Origin: SKGN01 sp050948865
GTDB taxonomy: Bacteria > Bacillota_I > Bacilli_A > RF39 > UBA660
DNA length: 64,000 nt
Reading direction: 5' to 3'
Assembly (NCBI GenBank): GCA_050948865.1
Contig: JBMNEQ010000004.1
Coordinates: forward strand, 62,001 to 126,000
Shown: positions 32,553-40,993 of the stretch, piece by piece
Layout of the letters: each line of letters opens with the position of its first letter
Position numbering within the stretch: position 1 is the stretch's first letter
The notes under the pieces: model-generated
The model's input: only the letters and a program-made list of their open reading frames with translations
What the model was told of the DNA's origin: nothing
Database searches by the model: none
Made by a program: the position numbers and the translations under genes

Positions 32553-34015
32553 TTTTTCTGATCCTTTCCTCGAAGGGGATTCTTTTTGGCTGTTAGGACA
32601 TTTCTTTCTTGAAATTTAGCTACATTGGTTAAAAGAAAAGCATCGTGTTGATTTTTTAAATTAATAGGAGTATAAGGGGATAAATAAGAGATACCAAAAG
32701 ATTCAATACTAGCTAAATAAGTTAAGAATAAGAATGTTCCCGCGAGTAGTCCTGTTATTCCAATAAAAGAAACTAAAAAGATAAATAATAATCGCCACCA
32801 TCTAAGACCATTAACCAATTCCATGTTTGAAACTATTAAACCACTAATAGCAGTAATAGCTATTACAATAATCATAATCGGGGAGACTAAACCAGCTGTA
32901 ACAGCAGCTTCTCCTAAAACTAAAGCACCAACGATACTTAAAGCACTACCTAAATTTTTGGGTATTCTTAAATCTGTTTCTTTTAGTATTTCAAAGATGA
33001 TTAACATTATTAAAGCTTCTACAACAGTTGGAAAGGGAACTCCTTGCCTTTGAGTAGCAAAACTAATATATAATTGTTGAGGGATGGCTTCTTGATTATG
33101 AGTAGTAATAGCAATATAAAGAGCAGGAGTAAATAAAGTTAAAAAAAGAGCGATTAATCTTATGATTCTAGTATAATTAACATTAATTGCTTTTTGATAA
33201 TAATCATCAGGTGAACGAAAGAAATCAACAAAGATAGCTGGAATAAGAACTACAGAAGGAGTATTATCTAAGACAATAGCAATTTTACCTTCTAATAAAC
33301 TAGAACAAACCCGATCTGGTCTTTCTGTTGGTAAATAATTAGCAAAAGTTTTATATTTATTATCAGAAATTAATTCAATAATATAATTAGCGTCTAATAT
33401 GGCATCAATATTAATACTTTCTATTTTATTTATTACATTTTGAACCATATTTAAATCGACAATATCCTTAATATACATAATTCCTATTTTAGTTTGACTG
33501 CGAACTCCAACAATTAATTCTTTTAATTTTAAATTAGAATCTTTTATTCTTGATCTAATTAAACCAAGATTAGTTTGATAATTTTCTACAAAAGAATCTT
33601 GAGGACCTTTAATAGTGCTTTCTAATTGAGCTTCTGAGATCGGACTATTTAATCCAGCTTTTGTTTCTAAGATTAAAACTTCATCAAAACCATCAATAAT
33701 AAGGATTGTTAAACCACTAGTAAGAAAAGTAGTCAATTCTTGATAAGATTTAGTTTTTTTAATATTATTAATAGGTATTTTAGTTTTCAAATATTTTAAA
33801 AGATCTTCTTCTTCTATTTTCTCTTCTGGTTCTCTTTCTAAAAAACTTAAAATAAACTTATTGATAGTTGTTCTTTCACTAATGGTTTCATTAAATACAA
33901 GATGAAGATAAGTGTTAGAATAAGTTAAAGTTTTAATAATTAAATCAGGGAAATCTTGAAAATCATTTTTAATTTTATTAATTATTTCTTTACTATTTTT
34001 GACTAGTTTCTCCAT
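32549..34015 (-). CDS. gerAA: Spore germination protein GerAA-type
   Basis: The A subunit, 488 residues. The cytoplasmic N-terminal domain (about 1-240) contains NYQTNLGLIRSRIKDSNLKL and PERPDRVCSSLLEGKIAIVLDNTP. The C-terminal membrane domain carries PFPTVVEALIMLIIFEILKETDLRIPK. These are the hallmark blocks of GerA/SpoVAF proteins. First gene of the germination operon, preceded by GTGGTGATGA. Expression is expected in the forespore (sigma-G), but I cannot identify a convincing promoter. Confidence 0.95.
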   Translation of the reverse strand: MEKLVKNSKEIINKIKNDFQDFPDLIIKTLTYSNTYLHLVFNETISERTTINKFILSFLEREPEEKIEEEDLLKYLKTKIPINNIKKTKSYQELTTFLTSGLTILIIDGFDEVLILETKAGLNSPISEAQLESTIKGPQDSFVENYQTNLGLIRSRIKDSNLKLKELIVGVRSQTKIGIMYIKDIVDLNMVQNVINKIESINIDAILDANYIIELISDNKYKTFANYLPTERPDRVCSSLLEGKIAIVLDNTPSVVLIPAIFVDFFRSPDDYYQKAINVNYTRIIRLIALFLTLFTPALYIAITTHNQEAIPQQLYISFATQRQGVPFPTVVEALIMLIIFEILKETDLRIPKNLGSALSIVGALVLGEAAVTAGLVSPIMIIVIAITAISGLIVSNMELVNGLRWWRLLFIFLVSFIGITGLLAGTFLFLTYLASIESFGISYLSPYTPINLKNQHDAFLLTNVAKFQERNVLTAKKNPLRGKDQKK

Positions 34016-34110
34016 TTCATCACCACTTTTTTTATTATTACCAATTATTTGTAAAATATTAAATAAACAAGGTAATTATGATATACTAGTAATGTATTAA
34101 GGAGGTTCTA

Positions 34111-34401
34111 ATGGAAAAATATATTATGGTTTGTTCTTTTATTATTATTGTTGTTTTAGTCTTATTAATAAATAAATATTTTTCTTCTTCTAAAGTTTTT
34201 AAGTATATTCCTTTTATTTTTACTTTAATTAGTGGTTTTATCTTTCTGTTTATTAGTTTAGTTATTTTAAAAAATAAAAACTTAGTTTATTTTCTATTAG
34301 GTATGATTAATTTAGTTAGTTCTTTTGGGGCTTTAATGACAGCTTTATTAATTGATTTAAAAAAGTATTTTAAAGATCAAGAAAAGTTTCTTCAAAATTA
34401 G
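34111..34401 (+). CDS. Hypothetical membrane protein (three TM segments)
   Basis: A 96-residue protein made of three hydrophobic helices and a short charged C-terminus. Not recognised. It is divergent from the gerA operon and is followed within 16 nt by an ApbE gene, so the two may be co-transcribed. Start supported by AAGGAGG. Confidence 0.6.
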   Translation: MEKYIMVCSFIIIVVLVLLINKYFSSSKVFKYIPFIFTLISGFIFLFISLVILKNKNLVYFLLGMINLVSSFGALMTALLIDLKKYFKDQEKFLQN

Positions 34402-34417
34402 GAAAAAGGATGAGAGA

Positions 34418-35404
34418 ATGAAATTTAGATATATAGTAATTATTTGTTTATTATTTTTTATTGGTTGTAATTTTAAAAAGACAGTATTTTCTAAAGATTA
34501 TTTTTATATGGATACTTATTTTCAGGTTAAAATTTATTCTAAAAATAAAAAAGAAACTCTTCAAGCTTTAGAAGAGATTGATTTAATTTATAATTATTAT
34601 CATCGTTTAACTGATCGTTTTCATCAAGATGAAGAATTAATTAATGTTTATTATTTAAACAATATTTTAAAAGTAGAAGAATCAATAAAAATAGATCAAG
34701 AATTATTTATTCTTTTAAAAGAATGTTTAAATTATTATGAAGAAAGTAATGGTTTATTTAATATTGCTTTAGGGAATGTTTTAGATGTTTGGCATAATTA
34801 TAGGGAAAAACAAATGGGAGTTCCAACCTTAGAGGAATTAAAAAGTAGTGGTTCTATTAATATTAAAAGTATTGTTTTAAATGAAGATTTTACCTTTAAG
34901 AAAAAAGAAGATCTTAAAATAGATCTTGGGGGAATAGCTAAAGGATATGCGACAAAGGTTGTGGAAGAATATTTAAAGGAAAAAGGACTAACTAAATATT
35001 TAATTAATGCTGGAGGTCATGTAACAGTTGGGGAGCATTATAATAAAGGAAAATATAAAATTGGGATTGAAGATCCATTAAAAGATCAAGAGATCTTTAA
35101 GGTGATTAAAGCGAATAATATCACTGTTGATACTAGTGGTAGTTATGAAAGATATTATGAATATAAAGGGGTTAAATATCACCATTTAATTGATCCTTTT
35201 ACTTTGTTTCCTCCTCATTATATGTTATCTGTAACTGTTCTTACAAAAGATAGTATGAAGGCTGATTTTTTATCTACTTATTTATTTTTAATTCCTATTG
35301 AAGAAGGGTTAGAAATAGTCAAGAAGATGGATGGAGTCGAAGCTTTATGGTATAGTAATGAAGGTCAAGTTTATTCATCTAAAGGAATAATTAATTATGA
35401 ATAA
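34418..35404 (+). CDS. apbE: ApbE/FmnB-like FAD:protein FMN transferase (lipoprotein)
   Basis: An extracytoplasmic enzyme that attaches FMN to threonine or serine of target flavoproteins. Lipobox FFIGC (Cys about 16), then the ApbE fold with LKIDLGGIAKGYATKVV, LINAGGHVTVG, TVDTSGSYERYYEYKG and HHLIDPFT. Length (328) is normal. It overlaps a NusG-domain-II gene by 8 nt and is followed by a Gx-transporter gene. The same trio occurs as fmnB, eetA and eetB in flavin-based extracellular electron transfer loci. Confidence 0.92.
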   Translation: MKFRYIVIICLLFFIGCNFKKTVFSKDYFYMDTYFQVKIYSKNKKETLQALEEIDLIYNYYHRLTDRFHQDEELINVYYLNNILKVEESIKIDQELFILLKECLNYYEESNGLFNIALGNVLDVWHNYREKQMGVPTLEELKSSGSINIKSIVLNEDFTFKKKEDLKIDLGGIAKGYATKVVEEYLKEKGLTKYLINAGGHVTVGEHYNKGKYKIGIEDPLKDQEIFKVIKANNITVDTSGSYERYYEYKGVKYHHLIDPFTLFPPHYMLSVTVLTKDSMKADFLSTYLFLIPIEEGLEIVKKMDGVEALWYSNEGQVYSSKGIINYE

Positions 35405-35765
35405 GAGTGATTATCAGTTAATATTCTTTGTTTTATTTATTGTTACCTTATTTTGGATAATAGGTGGATTATTAACTAATTCTTCAAAGAAGATAGCTTT
35501 AGTTTATTATGAAGAAAAATTAATTAAAACGATTCCTTTAGATCATCAAGAGAAAAAGGAATATCTTGTTCAAGGTTATAATGGGCCAGTGGTAATTATT
35601 ACTAAAGGAGATAAAATTAAAGTAAAAGAAGAAGAATCCCCTTTAAATCTTTGTTCTAAGCAAGGTTATATTTCTAAACCTTATGAAATGATTGTTTGTT
35701 TACCTAATCATTTAGTTATAAAAATAAAAGGAGAAAAGGAAGCATTTGATGCAGTAATTAGGTGA
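35397..35765 (+). CDS. eetA: NusG domain II protein, EetA-like
   Basis: A 122-residue protein with one N-terminal membrane segment and an extracytoplasmic NusG-domain-II module, ending with CSKQGYISKPYEMIVCLPNHLVIKIKG. Two conserved cysteines are present. The naming reflects the Listeria EET locus, where a NusG-domain-II protein accompanies EetB and the FMN transferase. It is not the transcription factor NusG. Overlaps apbE, and the next gene starts 5 nt later. Confidence 0.78.
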   Translation: MNKSDYQLIFFVLFIVTLFWIIGGLLTNSSKKIALVYYEEKLIKTIPLDHQEKKEYLVQGYNGPVVIITKGDKIKVKEEESPLNLCSKQGYISKPYEMIVCLPNHLVIKIKGEKEAFDAVIR

Positions 35766-35769
35766 AATA

Positions 35770-36270
35770 GTGGAGTTAAAAAAAACAGTACGATTAGCGA
35801 TGCTTTTATCTTTAGGAATAGTTTTAAACTTAGTAGAAAGTATGATCCCTTTTATTGGATCGATTATTCCTGGTTTAAAATTAGGTTTAACTAATATAGT
35901 AATTCTTTTAGTTCTTTATTTATATGGTTTTAAAGATGCTTTAACATTATCAATAATGAGAGTCTTTATAATTGGTATTTTAAGAACAGGTTTATTTAAT
36001 ATTATTTTCTTTTTTAGTTTAAGTGGAGCTTTATTTAGTGTTTTAGCAATGGCAATTTCTAAAAGATTAACGAAATTATCAATTATTGGAATTAGTATTA
36101 TTGGAGCCTTATTTCATAGCTTTGGTCAAATAATAATAGCTATCCTTTATATAAATATGGAAATAATTTACTATTTACCGTGGTTATTATTATTTTCTCT
36201 TCCAACAGGTTTTTTAGTGGGAAAGATCGCCAATGAAGTGTTAAGTTTTTCTAACTCAGTTTTTAAATAA
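35770..36270 (+). CDS. eetB: Gx transporter family membrane protein, EetB-like
   Basis: A 166-residue integral membrane protein of the Gx/heptaprenyl-diphosphate-synthase component I family, similar to ECF substrate-binding folds (LGIVLNLVESMIPFIGSIIPGLKLGLTNI). About five membrane segments. GTG start after AGGTGA. As the third gene of the apbE-eetA-eetB trio, it probably forms the membrane part of a flavin or quinone-linked electron transfer module. Confidence 0.8.
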   Translation: MELKKTVRLAMLLSLGIVLNLVESMIPFIGSIIPGLKLGLTNIVILLVLYLYGFKDALTLSIMRVFIIGILRTGLFNIIFFFSLSGALFSVLAMAISKRLTKLSIIGISIIGALFHSFGQIIIAILYINMEIIYYLPWLLLFSLPTGFLVGKIANEVLSFSNSVFK

Positions 36271-36310
36271 AGGCTAGAATGATATAATTAAGGAAGAAAG
36301 GTTGATATAA

Positions 36311-37210
36311 ATGAAAAAGATAGTTTGTATAGGACATGCTTCTTATGATATTACATTTCCTTTTGATCATTATCCTATTGAAAACTCTAAAAATAGAGTT
36401 CCTAAAAGAGTAGAATGTGGTGGTGGACCTGCTTCTAATGCTGCTTATTTATTAGGTAAATGGGGATTAGATGTTAGTTTTGTTGGTGTTCTTGGAAATG
36501 ATATTTATGGTCAAAGAATTCTAAAAGAGTTTAAAGAAGTAAATGTTAAAACAGACATGGTAGAAATTGATGTTAATTATGAAACGACTTTAAGTTTTAT
36601 CGTGGTGAATAAAAGTAGAGGTAGTCGGACTACTTTTACTCAAAGAAATCCAGAAATGAAATTAAAGACAGAAAAGAATTTAATAGCAGATATTATTTTA
36701 GTTGATGGTCAAGAATTAGAGACTTCAATCAAGGCTATTAAAGATAATAAAAAGGCTATTTCTATTATTGATGCTGGTAGTTTAAAAGAAGAAAATATTA
36801 TTTTAGGAAAAATGGTTGATTATTTAGTTTGTTCTAAAGATTTTGCAGAAGGTTTTACGAACTTAAAAATTGATTTAAAAGATCCAGATTCTATCACTGC
36901 TGTTTATCAGAAATTAGAAGAAGAGTTTTCTAATAAGATCATTATTACTGTTGAAGATCAAGGTTGTTTATATAAAGAAAATAATAAAATAAAAAGAATG
37001 CCTAGTATTAAAGTAAAGGCTCTTGATTCAACAGGGGCCGGAGATTTATTTCATGGTGCTTTTGTTTATGGGATTGCGAATGGCTTTTCTTTAGAAAAGA
37101 CTTTAAAGATCTCTAATATAACAGGGGCCTTATCAGTTACCAAGATGGGGGGACGTTATTCAGTTTTACCCTTAGAAGAAATAATGAAAGTGTATGAGGA
37201 ACATGCTTGA
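36311..37210 (+). CDS. PfkB-family (ribokinase-like) sugar kinase
   Basis: A 299-residue kinase. The N-terminal PfkB signature is VECGGGPASNAAYLLGKWG and the C-terminal signature, with the catalytic Asp and anion hole, is LDSTGAGDLFHGAFVYGIA. The sugar or nucleoside substrate is not determinable. An extended -10, TGATATAAT, lies about 25 nt upstream. The stop overlaps the Smr gene start. Confidence 0.9.
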   Translation: MKKIVCIGHASYDITFPFDHYPIENSKNRVPKRVECGGGPASNAAYLLGKWGLDVSFVGVLGNDIYGQRILKEFKEVNVKTDMVEIDVNYETTLSFIVVNKSRGSRTTFTQRNPEMKLKTEKNLIADIILVDGQELETSIKAIKDNKKAISIIDAGSLKEENIILGKMVDYLVCSKDFAEGFTNLKIDLKDPDSITAVYQKLEEEFSNKIIITVEDQGCLYKENNKIKRMPSIKVKALDSTGAGDLFHGAFVYGIANGFSLEKTLKISNITGALSVTKMGGRYSVLPLEEIMKVYEEHA

Positions 37211-37466
37211 TGACCTTTTTATTAAAAATTTACCAACTATTGATTTACATGGTTATGATCGTTTAACAGCAAGAATTCTTTTAATGGACTTTATAAAAGA
37301 TTGTTATAAATTAAAGGAAAAAAGGATTGTGATTATCCATGGGAAAGGAACTTTTGTTTTAAAAGAAGAAATAACTAAAGTTTTAAAGAAAAATAAATAT
37401 ATAAAAGACTTTAAAAGTCAAGTTTTTAATGCGGGTTGTACTATTGCTGAATTAAATTTAAATTAA
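37203..37466 (+). CDS. Smr-domain protein (stand-alone)
   Basis: An 87-residue Smr domain: LPTIDLHGYDRLTARILL and the signature VIIHGKGTFVLKEEITKVL. Stand-alone Smr domains resemble the nuclease module of MutS2; they have been linked to RNA cleavage and ribosome rescue. I place the start at the ATG of 37203, preceded by GAGGA; a further ATG at 37194 is possible. Confidence 0.85.
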   Translation: MLDDLFIKNLPTIDLHGYDRLTARILLMDFIKDCYKLKEKRIVIIHGKGTFVLKEEITKVLKKNKYIKDFKSQVFNAGCTIAELNLN

Positions 37467-37479
37467 GGTGGAAAAGATT

Positions 37480-38430
37480 ATGGCTCAAGAAAAAATATTA
37501 GAATATTTATTACAATTTGTAACTATTTATTTAGTAGTATCAACAAATGATTATCTTTATAAAAATAAAAGGTTGAAAAAGGCTAACAAATATAAAGGAA
37601 GAATAATTAAAGGAACTCCCTTTAATATTAATGATATTGAAGAAGAAAAAAGAATAAAAATAAAAGCAAAATTAGAACAAGAAAAAAGAGATAAAGTCTT
37701 AAATTTTATTCAGAAGCTAGAAAAGAATTTTAATGAAGAAGACTTATCTTTAATGTATGAAAATTTAGCTTCTTTAAAGATTAAGAAGAAACCTCCTTTA
37801 ATGGGTATTATGCTTTCTTTAGCGGCTAGTTATAATGCGAAAAAGAACCGCATTAATATCTATTTTAACCGGGCTTTTGAACATGAAATGTTTCATTTAG
37901 CTTCAGCAAAATATGATGAGAAAAGTGATATTGAATGTGTTGGTTTTGTTCAAAAAAAAGATGATGTTACAATTGGTAAAGGTCTTAATGAAGGTTATAC
38001 TGAATTATTAAGACAAAGATATTTTCCTAAAAAGATGGATACATTTTATAATGTTTATAATATAGAAACTAATCTTGCAGAAATGATGGAATATTTATTA
38101 AAAGATAAACAAGAATTATTAAAGTATTATTTAAAGGCTGATTTGCCTGGTTTAATTAATAGTTTAAGTGTTTATGCTAATTCTAAGGAAGTAATTAAAT
38201 TAATAAAAGATATTGATTATATTACTGATTTTCATCGTGGGTTTATTCCTGGTCCTAAATATAAAGCTTATAAATTAATTTTAGAAACTAAAAAAACAAT
38301 GCATGGTTGGTTTTTAACTAAAAAAGATCATGAAAAAGATATTAAAGGATTTGAAGAGGTAATGTTAAGAGGTTCTTTAGAAAAAATATTTTTAACTTCT
38401 AAAGAAGGTAAAAAAGTTGTTGTTAGATAG
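37480..38430 (+). CDS. Unknown protein with zincin-like HExxH motif
   Basis: A 316-residue protein, not a family I recognise. It has an N-terminal hydrophobic stretch, a coiled, Lys/Glu-rich region (about 30-90) and a central EHEMFHLAS motif that fits HExxH. This is followed about 30 residues later by GLNEGYTELLRQRYF, whose Glu could be the third zinc ligand as in gluzincins. This suggests a metallopeptidase, perhaps related to toxin-like or SprT-like peptidases. The start is the ATG of 37480 after AAGGTGG; an upstream GTG overlaps that site. Confidence 0.6.
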   Translation: MAQEKILEYLLQFVTIYLVVSTNDYLYKNKRLKKANKYKGRIIKGTPFNINDIEEEKRIKIKAKLEQEKRDKVLNFIQKLEKNFNEEDLSLMYENLASLKIKKKPPLMGIMLSLAASYNAKKNRINIYFNRAFEHEMFHLASAKYDEKSDIECVGFVQKKDDVTIGKGLNEGYTELLRQRYFPKKMDTFYNVYNIETNLAEMMEYLLKDKQELLKYYLKADLPGLINSLSVYANSKEVIKLIKDIDYITDFHRGFIPGPKYKAYKLILETKKTMHGWFLTKKDHEKDIKGFEEVMLRGSLEKIFLTSKEGKKVVVR

Positions 38431-38456
38431 TTATTTTTTTTCTTAGGTGGTGAATT

Positions 38457-40664
38457 ATGGATAAGTATATTAAAGGAACTGTTCGTAATATCTTTTATCA
38501 AACAGATAAAGGTTATATTGTTGGTTTATTTAAAATAAAAGAAACTAAAGATAAAATGATGAAAGTTTATCTTAATAGAACAATTACTTTTACAGGAACA
38601 TTTCCTGATTTATTATTGGGAAGTGATTATCTTTTTTTTGGTGATTTAATTCATCATTATAAATATGGTAAACAATATAGTGTTTTTCGTTATGAAAAAA
38701 TTTTACCAGAAGGAAGAAATGGAGTAATAAGTTTTTTATCTTCAGATTTATTTAAAGGAATCGGATTAAAAACAGCTACTAAAATAGTTAATCAGTTAGG
38801 TGAAAAGGCTATAGATAAAATTATTAAAGATTATAAAGTTTTATTAAAAATTTCTTCAATGACAGAAGAAAAAGCAAAAATGATTTATGATGTTTTAGAA
38901 ATAGAAGTCTCTAGTTATAAAATAATTATTGATTTACAAAAGTTAGGTTTTAATATGAAAGATTCAACTAAAATTTATCAAAGATATCAAGAAGAAACAG
39001 ATGTTATCTTAAAAAAGAATATTTATCAAATAATAGAAGATGTTGAAGGAATTAGTTTTTTAACTATTGATAAAATAGCTCTTAATCAAGGATTTAATCC
39101 AAAAGATGAAAATAGAATTAAGGCTTGTATTCAATATATCATGTTAATTTTATGTTTTAATGAAGGTCATGTTTATAATTTTATTACAGATATTTATACA
39201 GGAGTAAGTAATTATTTAAGAACAAATATTACGGAAAAAGAACTATTAAAATATTTAATAAGTTTAAATAAAGAGTATAAAGTTATTATTAAAGGGGATA
39301 ATTATTATTTAAGAGATTTTTATCAAGTAGAAGAAATGAATGCGGTAACTATTTCTAAACTTTTAACAAAAAAAGATGATTATTATCAGGATATTTATTC
39401 TAAATTAAGAAAAATAGAAAAGAAAAATAAGATTACTTATGATGAACAACAAAAAGAAGCGATTATTAATAGTCTTAATAAAAATTTTTCTATTATTACA
39501 GGCGGTCCTGGAACAGGAAAAACTACTATTGTTAAAGCGATTGTAGATTTATTTATAGAATTAAATAATCTTGATCGAAGAAATTTAGATGATCAAATTG
39601 CTCTTTTAGCCCCAACTGGTCGTGCAGCGAAAAGAATGAAGGATTTAACTGGTTATTATGCAGTAACAATTCATCGTTTTTTAAAATGGAATAAAGAAAC
39701 TAATGATTTTGGAATAAATGCCAATTTTAAATCTAATGTTAAACTAGTTATTATTGATGAAGCGAGTATGATAGATATGTTTCTTTTAAGAAGTTTATTT
39801 AATGGTTTAAAAGAAAATATTAAAATGATTTTTGTAGGTGATCATAATCAATTACCAAGTGTAGGACCAGGTCAAATAATTCAAGATTTAATTGAAAGTA
39901 AAATAATTCCTACTTTTAAATTAGAATCTTTATATCGACAAGAAGAAGGATCTTATATTATTGATTTAGCATATGAAATTAATAAAGGGGAATTATCTGA
40001 ATTATGGTTAACAAAACAACCTGACTATAATTTTATAGAAAGTAGTAGAGAAGAAATTAAAAAAGTGATTGGAAAGCTATGTGAAAATGCTCTTAAGAAA
40101 AAATATCAACCAAAAGATATTCAAATTTTAGTTCCTATGTATAATGGAATAAATGGAATTCATCAAATCAATGAAATAGTTCGAGATATTTTTAATCCTT
40201 TAACATTAACAACAAAAATTTTTACTTATGCCCATCAAGATTATCGAGAAGGAGATAAAGTATTACAAACAAAGAATAATAATGAAGTGAATGTTTCTAA
40301 TGGAGATATTGGGATTATTAAGAAAATAACTAAAGAAGATAAAAAAACAATTATTAAAATTGATTTTGATGGAGAATTAGTGGAATATCAACCTAAAGAT
40401 TTTGAAGATTTAACTTTAGGTTATGCAATAAGTATTCATAAATCCCAAGGTAGTGAATTTAAGATTGTTCTTATTCCTATGGATTTATCTTTTTCTAGAA
40501 TGCTTTATCGTAAACTTATTTATACTGCTGTTACTAGAGCGAAAAAATCTTTAATGTTAATTGGTCAAAAAGAGGCCTTTTTAAAAAGTGTTCATAATAT
40601 TAAAGAAAAAGAAAGGCAAACTACTTTTAAAGATTTTTTAATTGATAAAACAACTAATGCATAA
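38457..40664 (+). CDS. recD2: RecD2-type ATP-dependent 5'-3' DNA helicase
   Basis: A superfamily 1B helicase of 735 residues, without RecBC partners. The N-terminal OB-like domain and helix-hairpin-helix repeats (FKGIGLKTATKIVNQLG) mark RecD2. Motif I is ITGGPGTGKTT, then LAPTGRAAKRM, Walker B VIIDEASMID, HNQLPSVGPGQ, LYRQEEGS and the C-terminal YAISIHKSQGSEF with YTAVTRAKKSL. Role in replication fork and DNA repair maintenance is known for the family. Confidence 0.95.
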   Translation: MDKYIKGTVRNIFYQTDKGYIVGLFKIKETKDKMMKVYLNRTITFTGTFPDLLLGSDYLFFGDLIHHYKYGKQYSVFRYEKILPEGRNGVISFLSSDLFKGIGLKTATKIVNQLGEKAIDKIIKDYKVLLKISSMTEEKAKMIYDVLEIEVSSYKIIIDLQKLGFNMKDSTKIYQRYQEETDVILKKNIYQIIEDVEGISFLTIDKIALNQGFNPKDENRIKACIQYIMLILCFNEGHVYNFITDIYTGVSNYLRTNITEKELLKYLISLNKEYKVIIKGDNYYLRDFYQVEEMNAVTISKLLTKKDDYYQDIYSKLRKIEKKNKITYDEQQKEAIINSLNKNFSIITGGPGTGKTTIVKAIVDLFIELNNLDRRNLDDQIALLAPTGRAAKRMKDLTGYYAVTIHRFLKWNKETNDFGINANFKSNVKLVIIDEASMIDMFLLRSLFNGLKENIKMIFVGDHNQLPSVGPGQIIQDLIESKIIPTFKLESLYRQEEGSYIIDLAYEINKGELSELWLTKQPDYNFIESSREEIKKVIGKLCENALKKKYQPKDIQILVPMYNGINGIHQINEIVRDIFNPLTLTTKIFTYAHQDYREGDKVLQTKNNNEVNVSNGDIGIIKKITKEDKKTIIKIDFDGELVEYQPKDFEDLTLGYAISIHKSQGSEFKIVLIPMDLSFSRMLYRKLIYTAVTRAKKSLMLIGQKEAFLKSVHNIKEKERQTTFKDFLIDKTTNA

Positions 40665-40690
40665 ATCTTTAATAATTAGGGAAACTATAA

Positions 40691-40713
40691 CTGATATCAA
40701 TAATAGATATCAG
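40691..40713. repeat. Inverted repeat downstream of recD2
   Basis: CTGATATC and GATATCAG, perfect 8-base arms, with a T run starting 8 nt later. It may be a weak terminator or an operator of the following small gene. Confidence 0.45.
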
Positions 40714-40743
40714 GGTCATATTTTTTAACTAAGAGGTGATAAA

Positions 40744-40899
40744 ATGAAGTTTAAAAAAGGTCTACTATATATGATGATGGGAGCAGCAGTGGGAGCTGGA
40801 GCCCATTATGCTTATCATCATTATGCTAATGGTGATTTGATGAAAACTTTTCATCAAATGAAAGACAAAACCCAAAATGAGTTGGAAGATATGATGTAG
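40744..40899 (+). CDS. Small YtxH-like protein (51 aa)
   Basis: MKFKKGLLYMMMGAAVGAGAHYAYHHYANG and a short charged tail, with a glycine-rich hydrophobic N-terminal segment like YtxH-type stress-associated small proteins. Ribosome site AAGAGGTGAT and a strong terminator right after the stop support it as real. Confidence 0.65.
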   Translation: MKFKKGLLYMMMGAAVGAGAHYAYHHYANGDLMKTFHQMKDKTQNELEDMM

Positions 40900-40901
40900 A
40901 G

Positions 40902-40924
40902 AAAACCCCGTTTGGGGTTTTTTC
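40902..40924 (+). terminator. Terminator of the small YtxH-like gene
   Basis: AAAACCCC, GTTT loop, GGGGTTTT and further T. Confidence 0.9.
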
Positions 40925-40936
40925 ATGGAGAAATAG

Positions 40937-40965
40937 TTTACAATTTAATTCTCTTCTGATAAGAT
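40937..40965 (+). promoter_or_regulatory. Sigma-A promoter of proS
   Basis: TTTACA (40937-40942), 17 nt, TAAGAT (40960-40965). No T-box is seen before proS. Confidence 0.6.
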
Positions 40966-40993
40966 TAAATTATATTTAAATGGAGGTCTAATA

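Noticed and set aside
32823..33053. Plus-strand frame opposite gerAA
   Set aside because: Complement of a well supported GerAA membrane domain; no start signal.
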